Shown piece by piece: positions 33,780 through 42,723 of a stretch of DNA of 64,000 nucleotides; position 1 is the first letter of the stretch, and each line of letters opens with the position of its first letter. Position numbers and translations under genes: made by a program. The stretch is from NCBI RefSeq assembly GCF_944380975.1, contig NZ_CALWJK010000001.1, positions 1 to 64,000 of the forward strand. The letters run 5' to 3'. This DNA comes from an uncultured Agathobaculum sp. (GTDB taxonomy: Bacteria > Bacillota > Clostridia > Oscillospirales > Butyricicoccaceae). The notes below the pieces were generated by a model. That model saw only the letters and a list, made by a program, of their open reading frames with translations. It was not told the DNA's origin and ran no database searches.

Positions 33780-35627
33780 ATGAAGAAGATACTTTCGCTG
33801 CTGCTGGCAGCGGTGCTGCTCGCAGGCAGTCTGCCGATGGCGTTTGCTGCGTCTGTGGTGTCGGAAAGCGTGGTGGAACAGGTCATCCGTTCGACCGGCA
33901 TCATGGTGGGCGACACGAGCGGCAACATGAATTTGGATAAAACGGTTACCCGCGCGGAATATGCCAAAATGCTGGTCGCAGCATCCAGCTATAAGGATAA
34001 GGTGGCGGGCACGTCCAATGTCTCCCCGTTCAAGGATGTGCCGTACACGCACTGGGCGGCGGGCTATATCAAAACCGCCGTGCAGCAGGGTTGGCTGACC
34101 GGGTATCTGGACGGCAGCTATCGACCCAATCAAACGGTAGCGCTGGAAGAGGCGGCCACTGGCTGCCTCAAGCTGCTCGGCTATACGACCGAGGACTTTT
34201 CTGGCTCTTATCCCTATGGGCAGCTGGCGCTCTATCAGTCGCTGGGGCTGGACACAGGAGTGACCGCTTCGCAGGGCACGGCGATGACGCGCCGCAATAT
34301 GATGTACCTGTTTTACAATCTGCTCAACGCAGACACCAAGGACGGACAGGTTTATGCGCAAACACTGGGTTTTACCCTGAACAGTGACGGTGAGATCGAC
34401 TATCTGAGCATGGTATCGGATACGATGGAAGGGCCGTTTGTGGTAGAGGGCGACTTGTCTGAAATTGTTTCGAGCGAGAATAAAACCGTATATCGAAACG
34501 GCTACACATCTACTGCTGACGCAGTGCAGAAATATGATGTCATTTACTATAATGATTCAACCATCTGGGCTTATGCCAACGCAGTCAGCGGTACCTATCA
34601 ATCAGCGTCGCCTTCGACTTCCTCGCCGACCTCGGTGACGGTTGCGGGCAATACCTATGAAATCGAGACGAGCGAGGCGGCGTATGAACTGTCCACGCTG
34701 GGCGGACTGAACATCGGCGATGTGGTCACGCTGTTGCTCGGTCAGGATGGTAAGGTGGCCTACGCGCTGCCTGCAGAGGACTATGCGGTGTCGGTTGCCG
34801 GCATGGTGACAGCGGTCGGCACAGGCACTTACTATAATGCGGTTGGCAATGCATCTACCTCCCGCACGATTACCGTCACAGCAACGGACGGGGAAAGCTA
34901 TGTCTATCCTTGTTCAAAGACCACGATTTATGAAGGCGATTTGGTTTCTATCGGTTTCGGCTCGTCCGGAACCGATGTTTCTATCCTGAAATCTGCTTCG
35001 GTCACCGGCACCGTATCGGGCCGCACCATCGGCAACCGCACCATGGCGGATGATATCCGGATTCTGGATGTCGATGATACCGCAGCAGTACGTGTTTATT
35101 ATTCCCGTTTAAATGGTGCGGTGTTGGACAGCAGCGATGTGCGTTACTGCGCGGTAAATGATGCGGGCGAGATCACGGATTTGATTTTGCGGGACTTCAC
35201 GGGCGATTTATACGAGTATGGCATCATTACTTCGGCAAAGAATGAGTCGGATGGTATGAGTATTTCAGGCGCGTATACTTATCTGGTGAATGGAGAAAAG
35301 AAGACGCTTTCTACCAACGGCAGTTCACTCGGTGCATCGGCTGGCCCCGCGCGACTGACGATTGAGAATGGACAGCTACAATCCGTGCGCGCGCTTGAGC
35401 AGATCAAAAACCCGGACAGCATTACCCAGCTTGGCGTGACCAAGGACGGCGAAAGCTGGCTGTTCTGGGATGAGTGCGAGGTATATCTGTATGAGAACTC
35501 AGATTACAGCCTGCTGTCCCTGACCGAGCTGCGCAATAACTTGGGCGCATATGACATCACCTGTTATTACGACAAGGACACAGGCGACGGCGGACGCATC
35601 CGCATTGTAGTGGCGCGTCCTGCATGA
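33780..35627 (+). CDS. SLH-domain cell-surface protein
   Basis: 615 residues from ATG 33780 (AGGAGGAG just upstream). The signal peptide is about 1-23 (ending AFA). At least two SLH repeats lie in residues 35-185, including TRAEYAKMLV and HWAAGYIKTAVQQGWLTGY. The rest is a beta-rich region with no recognised domain. SLH domains bind pyruvylated wall polymer, and a CsaB-type pyruvyltransferase is encoded at 45880. It begins 13 nt after the exporter permease, so it is probably cotranscribed with it. Confidence 0.88.
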   Translation: MKKILSLLLAAVLLAGSLPMAFAASVVSESVVEQVIRSTGIMVGDTSGNMNLDKTVTRAEYAKMLVAASSYKDKVAGTSNVSPFKDVPYTHWAAGYIKTAVQQGWLTGYLDGSYRPNQTVALEEAATGCLKLLGYTTEDFSGSYPYGQLALYQSLGLDTGVTASQGTAMTRRNMMYLFYNLLNADTKDGQVYAQTLGFTLNSDGEIDYLSMVSDTMEGPFVVEGDLSEIVSSENKTVYRNGYTSTADAVQKYDVIYYNDSTIWAYANAVSGTYQSASPSTSSPTSVTVAGNTYEIETSEAAYELSTLGGLNIGDVVTLLLGQDGKVAYALPAEDYAVSVAGMVTAVGTGTYYNAVGNASTSRTITVTATDGESYVYPCSKTTIYEGDLVSIGFGSSGTDVSILKSASVTGTVSGRTIGNRTMADDIRILDVDDTAAVRVYYSRLNGAVLDSSDVRYCAVNDAGEITDLILRDFTGDLYEYGIITSAKNESDGMSISGAYTYLVNGEKKTLSTNGSSLGASAGPARLTIENGQLQSVRALEQIKNPDSITQLGVTKDGESWLFWDECEVYLYENSDYSLLSLTELRNNLGAYDITCYYDKDTGDGGRIRIVVARPA

Positions 35628-35635
35628 TGCTACAA

Positions 35636-35668
35636 AAAAGGGTTTCTCCATTGGAGAAACCCTTTTGA
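35636..35668 (+). terminator. Terminator of the exporter-SLH operon
   Basis: A 14-bp perfect stem AAAAGGGTTTCTCC/GGAGAAACCCTTTT with an ATT loop. Confidence 0.9.
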
Positions 35669-35674
35669 TATTTC

Positions 35675-35703
35675 TTGCGCTTTGCACAAATGGAAGCTAT
35701 AAT
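35675..35703 (+). promoter_or_regulatory. Promoter of the ybaK-like gene
   Basis: TTGCGC (35675-35680) and TATAAT (35698-35703) are 17 bp apart, about 25 nt from the likely start to the ATG. Confidence 0.65.
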
Positions 35704-35735
35704 ATCTGTATAAAACGCAGATTGGAGCGAGAAAA

Positions 35736-36215
35736 ATGGCATCGGACAAAACCAATGTGATGCGCGTGCTCGAACAGCATAAAATCGCGTATACCGCACA
35801 TGAATATCCGCACGGCAAGGAAGCGGTGGACGGCGTGACGGTAGCCGAACTGCTCGGTCAGAACGTGGAACAGGTATTTAAAACGCTGGTGGCGCGCGGC
35901 CGATCGGGCAGCTACCATGTGTTTGTTATCCCCGTGGCAAAAGAGCTTGACCTGAAAAAAGCCGCCAAAGCCGCGGGGGAGAAGTCGGTGGAACTGGTTC
36001 ATGTCAAGGAACTGCTGGGACTGACCGGCTATGTGCGCGGCGGCTGCTCACCTGTGGGCATGAAAAAGGCGTTTGCAACCGTGTTTGACGAGAGCGTGAA
36101 CACCATTCCCACTGTAATCGTATCAGCAGGTAAGATCGGCTATCAGATCGAGTGCGCCCCCGCTGACCTCATTGCACTGACGCGCGCCAAAACTGCACCG
36201 ATCACGACGGATTGA
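35736..36215 (+). CDS. ybaK: Cys-tRNA(Pro)/Cys-tRNA(Cys) deacylase, YbaK/EbsC family
   Basis: 159 residues with the YbaK fold: VFKTLVARG near residue 48, the invariant Lys region AKELDLKKAAKAAGEKSVE near 68, GYVRGGCSPVGMKK near 97, and ECAPADLIALT near the end. It clears mischarged Cys-tRNA(Pro) in trans. GGAGCGAG precedes the ATG. It overlaps the 3' end of the convergent hypothetical gene by 14 bp. Confidence 0.92.
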   Translation: MASDKTNVMRVLEQHKIAYTAHEYPHGKEAVDGVTVAELLGQNVEQVFKTLVARGRSGSYHVFVIPVAKELDLKKAAKAAGEKSVELVHVKELLGLTGYVRGGCSPVGMKKAFATVFDESVNTIPTVIVSAGKIGYQIECAPADLIALTRAKTAPITTD

Positions 36216-36975
36216 GCAGCTCGGCGGCGTCTGGAAAGAGCGCAAACACGGTCTGTACACCGCAGCCGGTCAGCTGCGCTAGCTTGGCCTCCAGCGTGGA
36301 AGCATCGTCGAACAGAACAAAGTGCGCGCGGCCGTCTGTGTCGGTATAGGTGAAGTATTTTGCGCATAATTCGCGGGAGAAGAACGCTTGCGCACCGGTG
36401 TGTGCCAGCAGCGTTTCGCGTTCGGTTTTGGTCAGGGTTTTGCCGTTCGGCGTAGTAGAGGGCAGGGTGAAATCCTGTGAGACCGGCTGCAAAAACGCCG
36501 CGATGCGTGCTGCGCCGTAGATACCTTGCAGGGACGAAATATAGGCGGTCAGGCTGCCGCCTGAAAGTGCAGTCGGCGTGGTCAAAACCGCATGCGTTAG
36601 CTGCCGTCCGCAGGCGAGCGGGACGAAAAACGGGATATCCGCTTCGTGCAGTGCGGTGTCAAAAGCGCTCAACAGCGCGCGGCCGCGCGGAGTGTCATGT
36701 TCAAAGTCTGCAAATACGCCGGGTGCGCCGGTGCGCTTGGCCTCAAAAACCAGATCGGACGCTAGCCGTTCGGGGTTGCACATCGCTAGATCGAGCGGTG
36801 GATCGCATAGGCCGAGCAGACAATTCGCCTGTGCGGTGGGCAGTTGCAGGCGCTGCAAAGCGCCCTTGGGCGTGATGCCCAGGCAAAGGTGCAGAACCGG
36901 CATGCCTTGCCCGGCTGCGCGTGCCGTATCCCGGCCGGTGCATACCAGCACCAGATTTTTCGTATATACCATCAT
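36202..36975 (-). CDS. Hypothetical protein, possible TIM-barrel
   Basis: 257 residues from ATG 36975 (AGGGAG 6 nt upstream; the next codon is also ATG). I do not recognise it with certainty. Alternating beta/alpha pattern and segments such as PGVFADFEHDT near residue 85 and YFTYTDTDGRAHFVLFDD near the end recall GH18-like spore-coat proteins, but no catalytic DxxDxDxE motif is visible. No signal peptide. Its 3' end overlaps ybaK by 14 bp. Divergent from yqeG. Confidence 0.6.
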   Translation of the reverse strand: MMVYTKNLVLVCTGRDTARAAGQGMPVLHLCLGITPKGALQRLQLPTAQANCLLGLCDPPLDLAMCNPERLASDLVFEAKRTGAPGVFADFEHDTPRGRALLSAFDTALHEADIPFFVPLACGRQLTHAVLTTPTALSGGSLTAYISSLQGIYGAARIAAFLQPVSQDFTLPSTTPNGKTLTKTERETLLAHTGAQAFFSRELCAKYFTYTDTDGRAHFVLFDDASTLEAKLAQLTGCGVQTVFALFPDAAELLNPS

Positions 36976-37101
36976 GATCGACTCCCTTGTGTTCGGGGCA
37001 GCGGTGCAAAGCGAAGGCTGCGGCGCTGCACTGGACTTTTTGGACAAATTCTATTACACTATATGTGGCATTCGCCAAAGTGAGAACGCAGGAGTGAACG
37101 A

Positions 37102-37614
37102 ATGAGCAAACTGATTCCGGATTATGTGTTTGATTCCATTTATGATATAACGCCCGCGCTGCTCGAGCGGCATGGGATTCGCGGTGTGCTGATTGATCTG
37201 GACGGCACGATGGCCTCGCACAAAGCCGCGCTGCCGCCTGATACACTTGCGCCTTTTGTGCGCACGCTGCGCGAGGCAGGCGTGCAGGTGCTGGTGTTTT
37301 CCAACAACCACGAGCGACGCGTAGGCAAGTTTTGTGAAGCGCTGGGCGCGGAATATATCTGCCGGGCGACCAAACCGCTGTCGTTCGGCTTTCGCCGCGC
37401 GGCAAAGCAGCTGGGACTGCCGCTCAGCCAGATCGCCGTGGTGGGCGACCAGATTTTCACCGATGTGCTCGGCGGCAACTGTGTCGGCGCGCTGACCTGC
37501 TATGTGCAGACCCTTGATCGACATTATTTCTGGGTGAATGTGCGTTATCAGATCGAGCGCGGTTTTATCGAGCGCGGCAAGCGCAGGATGGAGGCGAGAG
37601 GACGGCATGAGTAA
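37102..37614 (+). CDS. yqeG: YqeG-family HAD phosphatase
   Basis: 170 residues, HAD superfamily IIIA. Motif I is LIDLDGTMA (near residue 31), motif II VFSNNHE, a Lys in TKPLSFGFRRA, and motif III GDQIFTDVLGGN. The typical YqeG opening LIPDYVFDSIYDITPALLE is present. It overlaps the next gene by 8 nt. Physiological substrate is not known. Confidence 0.9.
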   Translation: MSKLIPDYVFDSIYDITPALLERHGIRGVLIDLDGTMASHKAALPPDTLAPFVRTLREAGVQVLVFSNNHERRVGKFCEALGAEYICRATKPLSFGFRRAAKQLGLPLSQIAVVGDQIFTDVLGGNCVGALTCYVQTLDRHYFWVNVRYQIERGFIERGKRRMEARGRHE

Positions 37615-38467
37615 GGCAAGATTCGGCCCGGCGGGCAATTCCGAGTCCTTTGCCGCTGAGGGTTTCAAAAAAAGCGAGGATGCGCCCGCGTGGCTGGCCG
37701 CGAAAGGCCTGACCGCGTTTGAATACCAGTGCGGCCGCGGCGTGCGCTGTGGAGAGGAAACAGCGCGCAAAATCGGCGCAGCGGCAGCGTTGCATGATAT
37801 CCGTATGAGTATTCACGCACCGTATTTCATCAACCTTTCGTCTGAGGAAACCGAACGGATGGAAAAGAATATTGGTTACGTGCTGGAAACGGCGCGGCTG
37901 GCGGTGCCGCTCGGTGCGACGCGCATGGTGGTGCATTGCGGCGGACAGGGCAAGCTGACGCGCGAGCGCGCGATGCGCAACACGCATGAGAATGTGAAAA
38001 ACATCCTGCGTGCCTTGGAGGAAGCGCATCTGACAGGCTGCACGGTTTGCCTGGAAACGATGGGGAAAAAGAGTGTGCTCGGCTCGGCGGAGGAGGTCTG
38101 CGAGTTGGTCGCAGCGGACGAGCGTCTGCTGCCCTGCATCGACTTTGGTCATCTCAACTGCCGCACAGGCGGCGGCATGTCTACGCGCGAGGATGTGCGA
38201 CGGCTGTTTGATTTGATGGAGAATACCATTGGTATCGAGCGAACACGCATGCTGCACGCGCATTTTTCCCATATCGAGTATAACGACAAGGGCGAGGTGC
38301 GGCATTTGACCTTTGCTGATACAGAATACGGGCCGGACTTCACGCCGGTGGCGCAGGAGGCCGCAGCGCGGGGCTACACCCCGACTTTCATTTGCGAATC
38401 GGCTGGAACGCAGGCCGAGGATGCTGTGACGATGATGCAAATTTTTCACAAGGAGATAGAAAAATGA
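37607..38467 (+). CDS. Endonuclease IV-like AP endonuclease family protein
   Basis: 286 residues from ATG 37607, TIM-barrel of the Nfo/xylose-isomerase-like group. Metal-ligand candidates are in [47 protein letters not shown] and [12 protein letters not shown]. Endonuclease IV cleaves abasic sites; Clostridia have shorter relatives like this one. It overlaps yqeG by 8 nt and aroQ by 4 nt (ATGA), so translation is coupled. Confidence 0.8.
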   Translation: MSKARFGPAGNSESFAAEGFKKSEDAPAWLAAKGLTAFEYQCGRGVRCGEETARKIGAAAALHDIRMSIHAPYFINLSSEETERMEKNIGYVLETARLAVPLGATRMVVHCGGQGKLTRERAMRNTHENVKNILRALEEAHLTGCTVCLETMGKKSVLGSAEEVCELVAADERLLPCIDFGHLNCRTGGGMSTREDVRRLFDLMENTIGIERTRMLHAHFSHIEYNDKGEVRHLTFADTEYGPDFTPVAQEAAARGYTPTFICESAGTQAEDAVTMMQIFHKEIEK

Positions 38468-38898
38468 AAAAAGTGCTGCTGATTCATGGACCCAATCTCA
38501 ACCTGACCGGCCAGCGTGAGCCGGGTATTTATGGCTCGGAGACGCTTGCCACGATCAACGCGGAGGTAGTCAACAAATGCCAGCGTCTGGGGATGGAGTG
38601 CTCGGTATTTCAGTCCAACTCGGAGGGCGCGCTCATTGACCGCATTCATGCGGCGCGTGAGGATTGTGATGCCATCATCATTAACGCGGGCGCATATACG
38701 CATTACAGCTACGCGCTGCGCGATGCGATTGCGGCGGTGCGCCTGCCTGCGGTAGAGGTACACATGTCCAATGTACATGCGCGCGAGGAATTCCGGCACA
38801 AGTCGGTGATTGGGCCGGTGTGTGCGGGCGTGATCGCGGGCTTTGGCAAGCACAGCTATCTGCTGGCCGTGGATGCGGTCAAGGCAATCATCGGGTGA
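38464..38898 (+). CDS. aroQ: Type II 3-dehydroquinate dehydratase
   Basis: 144 residues. The family start [20 protein letters not shown] is present (first 20 or so residues), Tyr in GIYGSETL, the catalytic His in [16 protein letters not shown] near 82, and [15 protein letters not shown] near 101. It dehydrates 3-dehydroquinate in the shikimate pathway. ATG 38464 overlaps the upstream stop as ATGA. Confidence 0.95.
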   Translation: MKKVLLIHGPNLNLTGQREPGIYGSETLATINAEVVNKCQRLGMECSVFQSNSEGALIDRIHAAREDCDAIIINAGAYTHYSYALRDAIAAVRLPAVEVHMSNVHAREEFRHKSVIGPVCAGVIAGFGKHSYLLAVDAVKAIIG

Positions 38899-38908
38899 GG
38901 CGATAACC

Positions 38909-39973
38909 ATGAAGCGAAAGGAATTGCAGGAACTGCTGCTGGAAGCGCCGTATGATGCGCTGGTGCTGACCAGTGAAGTCAATCGCCGCTATGCGACCGG
39001 CTTTCATTCGACGGCGGGTGTGGTGTACCTGTCTGACAAGCAGGCGGTGTTCTATACGGATTTCCGCTATGTAGAAGCGGCGCGCGCAGCGGTTACAGAC
39101 TTTGAGGTGCGCGAAATCGGCGTAGGTCGCAGCTATACCGCAGCGATCAACGAGCTGATCGAGCAGGACGGTGTGCGCAAAGTGGCGTTGGAGGATGAGA
39201 CGCTGACGTATGCCGAGTACACCAAATGGGCGACTGCGCTGCATGCCACCGTCATGCGCTTGGAGGACAGTGTAGCCCGTCTGCGTGTGACCAAAGAGGA
39301 CGACGAGGTAGAAAAGATCGTTGCGGCGCAGCGCATTGCTGAGCAGGCTCTCGAAGAGGTAATGAACGATATCCGTGTGGGCGTGACCGAGAAGGAAATC
39401 GCCGCGCGCCTGACCTATTTGATGCTGCACTATGGGGCGGAGAATATGTCGTTTGACCCGATCGTGGTGTCGGGTGCGAATAGTTCGAAGCCGCATGGCG
39501 TACCAACCGAAAAAACGATTGCGGAAGGCGATTTCGTGACGATGGATTTCGGCTGCATTGTAGACGGCTACTGCTCGGATATGACGCGCACGGTCGCGGT
39601 CGGTCATGTGACTGAGGAGATGCAGCGCGTGTATGATGTTGTGCTGGATGCACAACTGGCAGGGATCGCCTGCTGCAAGGCAGGCGTGTCTGGCAGGGAG
39701 GTAGACGGCGCGGCGCGCCGCGTGATCGAAGAAGCGGGCTATGGTGATGCCTTTGGTCACGGCTTCGGTCATGGCGTGGGGTTGGAAATACACGAAGCGC
39801 CGACCGCATCCTCGCGCGCGGATGCGCTGCTGCCGGCGGGCAGCATCTTGACCGCGGAGCCGGGGATTTATCTGCCGGGCAAATTCGGGGTACGCACCGA
39901 GGATATGCTGTATGTGATCGAAGATGGATGCATCAATCTGACCGAAGCGCCCAAGACGCTGCGCATCCTGTAA
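38909..39973 (+). CDS. M24B Xaa-Pro aminopeptidase-like peptidase
   Basis: 354 residues: a creatinase-like N-terminal domain (1-125) and a pita-bread catalytic domain. Dinuclear metal ligands are visible: D in VTMDFGCIVDGYCSD (two Asp), H in GHGFGHGVGLEIHEAP, E in LTAEPGIY and E in VRTEDML. It removes N-terminal residues next to proline. GTGAGG lies 10 nt before the ATG. Follows aroQ directly and ends in a strong terminator. In many Firmicutes efp follows; here it does not. Confidence 0.92.
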   Translation: MKRKELQELLLEAPYDALVLTSEVNRRYATGFHSTAGVVYLSDKQAVFYTDFRYVEAARAAVTDFEVREIGVGRSYTAAINELIEQDGVRKVALEDETLTYAEYTKWATALHATVMRLEDSVARLRVTKEDDEVEKIVAAQRIAEQALEEVMNDIRVGVTEKEIAARLTYLMLHYGAENMSFDPIVVSGANSSKPHGVPTEKTIAEGDFVTMDFGCIVDGYCSDMTRTVAVGHVTEEMQRVYDVVLDAQLAGIACCKAGVSGREVDGAARRVIEEAGYGDAFGHGFGHGVGLEIHEAPTASSRADALLPAGSILTAEPGIYLPGKFGVRTEDMLYVIEDGCINLTEAPKTLRIL

Positions 39974-39992
39974 AAACCAAACAGAAAAGAAA

Positions 39993-40026
39993 AAAGCACC
40001 GGAAACGCCTACGTTTCCGGTGCTTT
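39993..40026 (+). terminator. Bidirectional terminator
   Basis: A 14-bp perfect stem AAAGCACCGGAAAC/GTTTCCGGTGCTTT with a 6-nt loop between the convergent peptidase and HPr-like genes. Confidence 0.9.
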
Positions 40027-40057
40027 GCTGTTAAGTATTGCGAAGGGGGGGAGGGGA

Positions 40058-40300
40058 TTAGTCCTCGTCCTCGATCTCCAGATAGTCAGCCAGATCCTTG
40101 AACAGGGCGGTCGGATCGACGTCGTCCTCCAGTACGATCTGCAGCGGCTCGTTGAGCGACAGCAGGAACATGCCGAGCAGGCTCTTAGCATCTACCATAC
40201 CGCTCTTGCCGTGAATCCAGATATCAAAGCCGTACTTGGTGACAATCTTGTTGATCTTCTGGATGTCGTCCGTATTCTTTACGCGGATACCTCTGGTCAT
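40058..40300 (-). CDS. HPr-like protein without the phosphorylatable His
   Basis: 80 residues from ATG 40300 (GGAGG 8 nt upstream). From residue 11 on it follows the HPr fold: ...KYGFDIWIHGKSGMVDAK, SLLGMFLLSL and EPLQIVLEDD resemble the second half of HPr, with a Ser in AKSLLG at the regulatory Ser46 position. The loop that should read GLHARPA is absent, so it cannot carry phosphate from PTS enzyme I in the normal way. It may be a regulatory HPr relative, as Crh is in Bacillus (inference). Acidic C-terminus. Confidence 0.75.
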   Translation of the reverse strand: MTRGIRVKNTDDIQKINKIVTKYGFDIWIHGKSGMVDAKSLLGMFLLSLNEPLQIVLEDDVDPTALFKDLADYLEIEDED

Positions 40301-40346
40301 AATGATTACCTCCATTTCAAAAACGCTGAATGTTTTTTCTGCTATC

Positions 40347-40374
40347 ATTATAGCATAAAAATACAGAAAGGAAA
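40347..40374 (-). promoter_or_regulatory. Promoter of the HPr-like gene
   Basis: Minus-strand TATAAT (40347-40352) with TTTCCT 16 bp upstream. The -35 is weak. The 40375-40515 stretch upstream shows no gene. Confidence 0.5.
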
Positions 40375-40507
40375 GAGTTTTTTGCGTTATTCGGTATTTT
40401 TCATCATTTTGGAGCGGGAAGCGGTGTGTGCCTTCTGTTTCTTGTATTTGATGCACAAAAAATACACAGAAAAACTGTGCAATGTGCGAATTTAACAAGG
40501 ATGTAAC

Positions 40508-40541
40508 CAAAAAAGAACAGCCTGCGCATCAGCAGGCTGTT
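40508..40541 (-). terminator. Terminator of the ECF sigma/anti-sigma operon
   Basis: A 10-bp perfect stem AACAGCCTGC/GCAGGCTGTT is followed on the minus strand by CTTTTTTG. A second hairpin (GCCGGA...TCCGGC) lies between it and the gene. Confidence 0.8.
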
Positions 40542-40599
40542 ATATGCCGAGCCGGAACAGCCCCACACTGTCCGGCCTCATTTACCCCCACAGGGCTTT

Positions 40600-42006
40600 C
40601 TACTCCTCTATCGGAATGGTGATATCATTGATTCGGATGGCCGCAATCGTTTCCGTTTGCAGGAAACGGCGGCTTTCCGAGCCGTTCAGGTATTGGTATT
40701 CGATGTCAAACTCCACGATGGATGTATCCGAACTATCTGTGCCGAGCGACTTGCTGTGCGAAACCGTGCGCACGGTGGTGCCGTCCTGCAATACAAGCGT
40801 GACCACTGGTGTCTGCTGGTCATCAAATTGCAGCAGACCTTCGGATGTCGCATCGACCGGCATGGTGCCAGAGAGTTCCACACCCAAAGGTGTGATGGTC
40901 AATTGATCGAGTTGCAGCCCCTCTGCCATCGTCAGATTCAGTTCACGCGTCAGCGTGTTTGCACTTGGTGCACAGAAAGAAAACGACCAGCCCGTCTTGG
41001 TCAGCGGCGTATAGCGCCGGTAGGAGATTTGCGGCTCCAGATACGGCAGATCCTCTTCCGTCAGCCCCTCAAACTGGGTTTCGCAAAGCTCGATGCCATC
41101 GTCTGTGCCGTAGCTATGAAGCGAGCCATAGTAAAGGTGACCAGTGCGGATGTCCCGCAGGGCTTCGATTTGCGCTGCCATGCTGTCATAGGAATCATAG
41201 GCGGGCATGCGGAGTGAAACGCACAAAATGTCGCCCTCAAAGGCGACGCCTGCAAACTGAATTTCGGGCGCTTGGTCCGACTGCGGCAGAACGGCGTTTG
41301 CGCAGTCCTGCTGCTGCAAGGCGATGAGCCGTTCGGTTCCGCCATCTTCCTCCTGATAGGCCACTGGGTGCGAGCGGTAGATTGCGGCAAGATCCATTGG
41401 AGCAGGCAGTGTGTCGCTTTGTTCCATGCAGGATGCCGGATCAATGGTAAGCGTTAGCTGCCGGTCGCCGGGATCTTCGCTCAGCGAAAAGGCTTCATAG
41501 TAGTACTCCACCGAGGGGTCTTGACTGTCCATGGAGCCGATCCCGCTGGAGGACATGCAGTATTCGTCTGAACCGTCCATCAGCAGATTGGAATTGCCCA
41601 AAAGGGTAAGGCGCGAATCGTGATTGACCACAGAGCCGTCTGCATAACGGAAGGAATAGAGCACGGCAACGTCGTTCTCGCTGATGATGGCGTCTTCCAG
41701 TGTGATGATGCAACCGTTGATGTCCTGCGACTGATGTACAGGGGTGGCAAGGCCATCCGGTATCATTACATTTTGGCCGAACAGCGCGTTCCAACCACCG
41801 GAAAGCTGCACCATGGCGGCCGCTGCGGTGGCGGTCAGCAAAACCGCGGCAATGACGGCGGCCAGAATACGCTGTGGGCTGCGCAGCGGCATACGACGGC
41901 TGCGGCGGGCACGTTGTTCGCGTACGGCACCGGCAATGTCATACATCGGGGTTTCGATTTGTTCTAGCGCCTCACGGATTCGCAGGTCATCCGGTGTGAG
42001 TTTCAT
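40600..42006 (-). CDS. DUF4179-type anti-sigma factor
   Basis: 468 residues from ATG 42006 (AGGAG upstream). A cytoplasmic N-terminus (about 1-52, DLRIREALEQIETP) is followed by one membrane helix (about 55-75) and a large extracellular domain (NGCIITLEDAIISENDVAVLYSF), the usual DUF4179 layout. Such proteins hold an ECF sigma factor inactive at the membrane until an envelope signal. It overlaps the sigma gene by 20 nt. Signal unknown. Confidence 0.82.
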   Translation of the reverse strand: MKLTPDDLRIREALEQIETPMYDIAGAVREQRARRSRRMPLRSPQRILAAVIAAVLLTATAAAAMVQLSGGWNALFGQNVMIPDGLATPVHQSQDINGCIITLEDAIISENDVAVLYSFRYADGSVVNHDSRLTLLGNSNLLMDGSDEYCMSSSGIGSMDSQDPSVEYYYEAFSLSEDPGDRQLTLTIDPASCMEQSDTLPAPMDLAAIYRSHPVAYQEEDGGTERLIALQQQDCANAVLPQSDQAPEIQFAGVAFEGDILCVSLRMPAYDSYDSMAAQIEALRDIRTGHLYYGSLHSYGTDDGIELCETQFEGLTEEDLPYLEPQISYRRYTPLTKTGWSFSFCAPSANTLTRELNLTMAEGLQLDQLTITPLGVELSGTMPVDATSEGLLQFDDQQTPVVTLVLQDGTTVRTVSHSKSLGTDSSDTSIVEFDIEYQYLNGSESRRFLQTETIAAIRINDITIPIEE

Positions 42007-42523
42007 ATTCCTTGCTCCTCCTTTCTGCCGGCGTACCTTGCAGCGCTTGGGCCAGCTTTTTGCGTGCGCGTTCATACCGCTTGCGCAGAGTCGCGGCTGG
42101 TTTTCCGTAAATCACGGCGAGCGCGTCAAAGCTGCGCTGCTCAATGACACGGCTGTATACCAATGCGCGCTGCTCAGGCGATAGGGTTTCCAGTGCATGG
42201 CGCAGATCTTCGCCGATATAATCCGGGTCAGCAGCAACGGGCGGCGGCGTGACCAGCTGGCGTTTGCGGTGGCGCAGCAGGTCAACGCAGGTCGTATAGG
42301 CAAGGCGGTACAGCCATGCGCTCAGGCTGGTGCCCGGACGGAACCGGTGATGGTTGTCATAGGCTTTGATGAAGGTGGTTTGCACGGCGTCCTGCGCTTC
42401 ATGATAATCGCATAGGATATGATGGCAATATCGCAGAAGCGGCTGGCCATATAGTGCAATGACATCTGTGAGCGCGGCTTCGCTGCCTTCGGCAAAGCGC
42501 TCATCGAGTGGGCGGGCGTCCAT
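41987..42523 (-). CDS. ECF-family RNA polymerase sigma factor
   Basis: 178 residues from ATG 42523 (AAGGGGG upstream). Region 2 is CHHILCDYHEAQDAVQTTFIKAY and SAWLYRLAYTTCVDLLR; region 4 is LSPEQRALVYSRVIEQRSFD with the HTH AVIYGKPAATLRKR. It works with the anti-sigma encoded downstream. An ECF-type promoter at 42560-42590 suggests autoregulation. Confidence 0.92.
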   Translation of the reverse strand: MDARPLDERFAEGSEAALTDVIALYGQPLLRYCHHILCDYHEAQDAVQTTFIKAYDNHHRFRPGTSLSAWLYRLAYTTCVDLLRHRKRQLVTPPPVAADPDYIGEDLRHALETLSPEQRALVYSRVIEQRSFDALAVIYGKPAATLRKRYERARKKLAQALQGTPAERRSKEYETHTG

Positions 42524-42559
42524 GACTGCGCCCCCTTTCCTTAGGAACATGTTCACCCG

Positions 42560-42590
42560 TTATAACGAAAGTCGGGCGCATTTTGTGACA
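42560..42590 (-). promoter_or_regulatory. ECF-type promoter upstream of the sigma gene
   Basis: On the minus strand TGTCAC (42585-42590) and CGTTATAA (42560-42567) are 17 bp apart. This resembles ECF -35/-10 pairs (-35 with AC, -10 with CGT) more than sigma-A boxes. Confidence 0.5.
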
Positions 42591-42672
42591 GTCTGGCAGG
42601 ATATTTTTCCGTTTTGTTACCAAACTCAACGCGAATTCCAAAGTGTGGGCGCCGAAATAGGAGGATACAGAC

Positions 42673-42708
42673 AAAAAAACACCGTCGGAATTGTGAATTC
42701 CGACGGTG
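42673..42708 (-). terminator. Terminator of aspS
   Basis: A 13-bp perfect stem CACCGTCGGAATT/AATTCCGACGGTG with a 3-nt loop is followed by seven T on the minus strand. Confidence 0.92.
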
Positions 42709-42723
42709 CTTGCCGTTTTGCTT

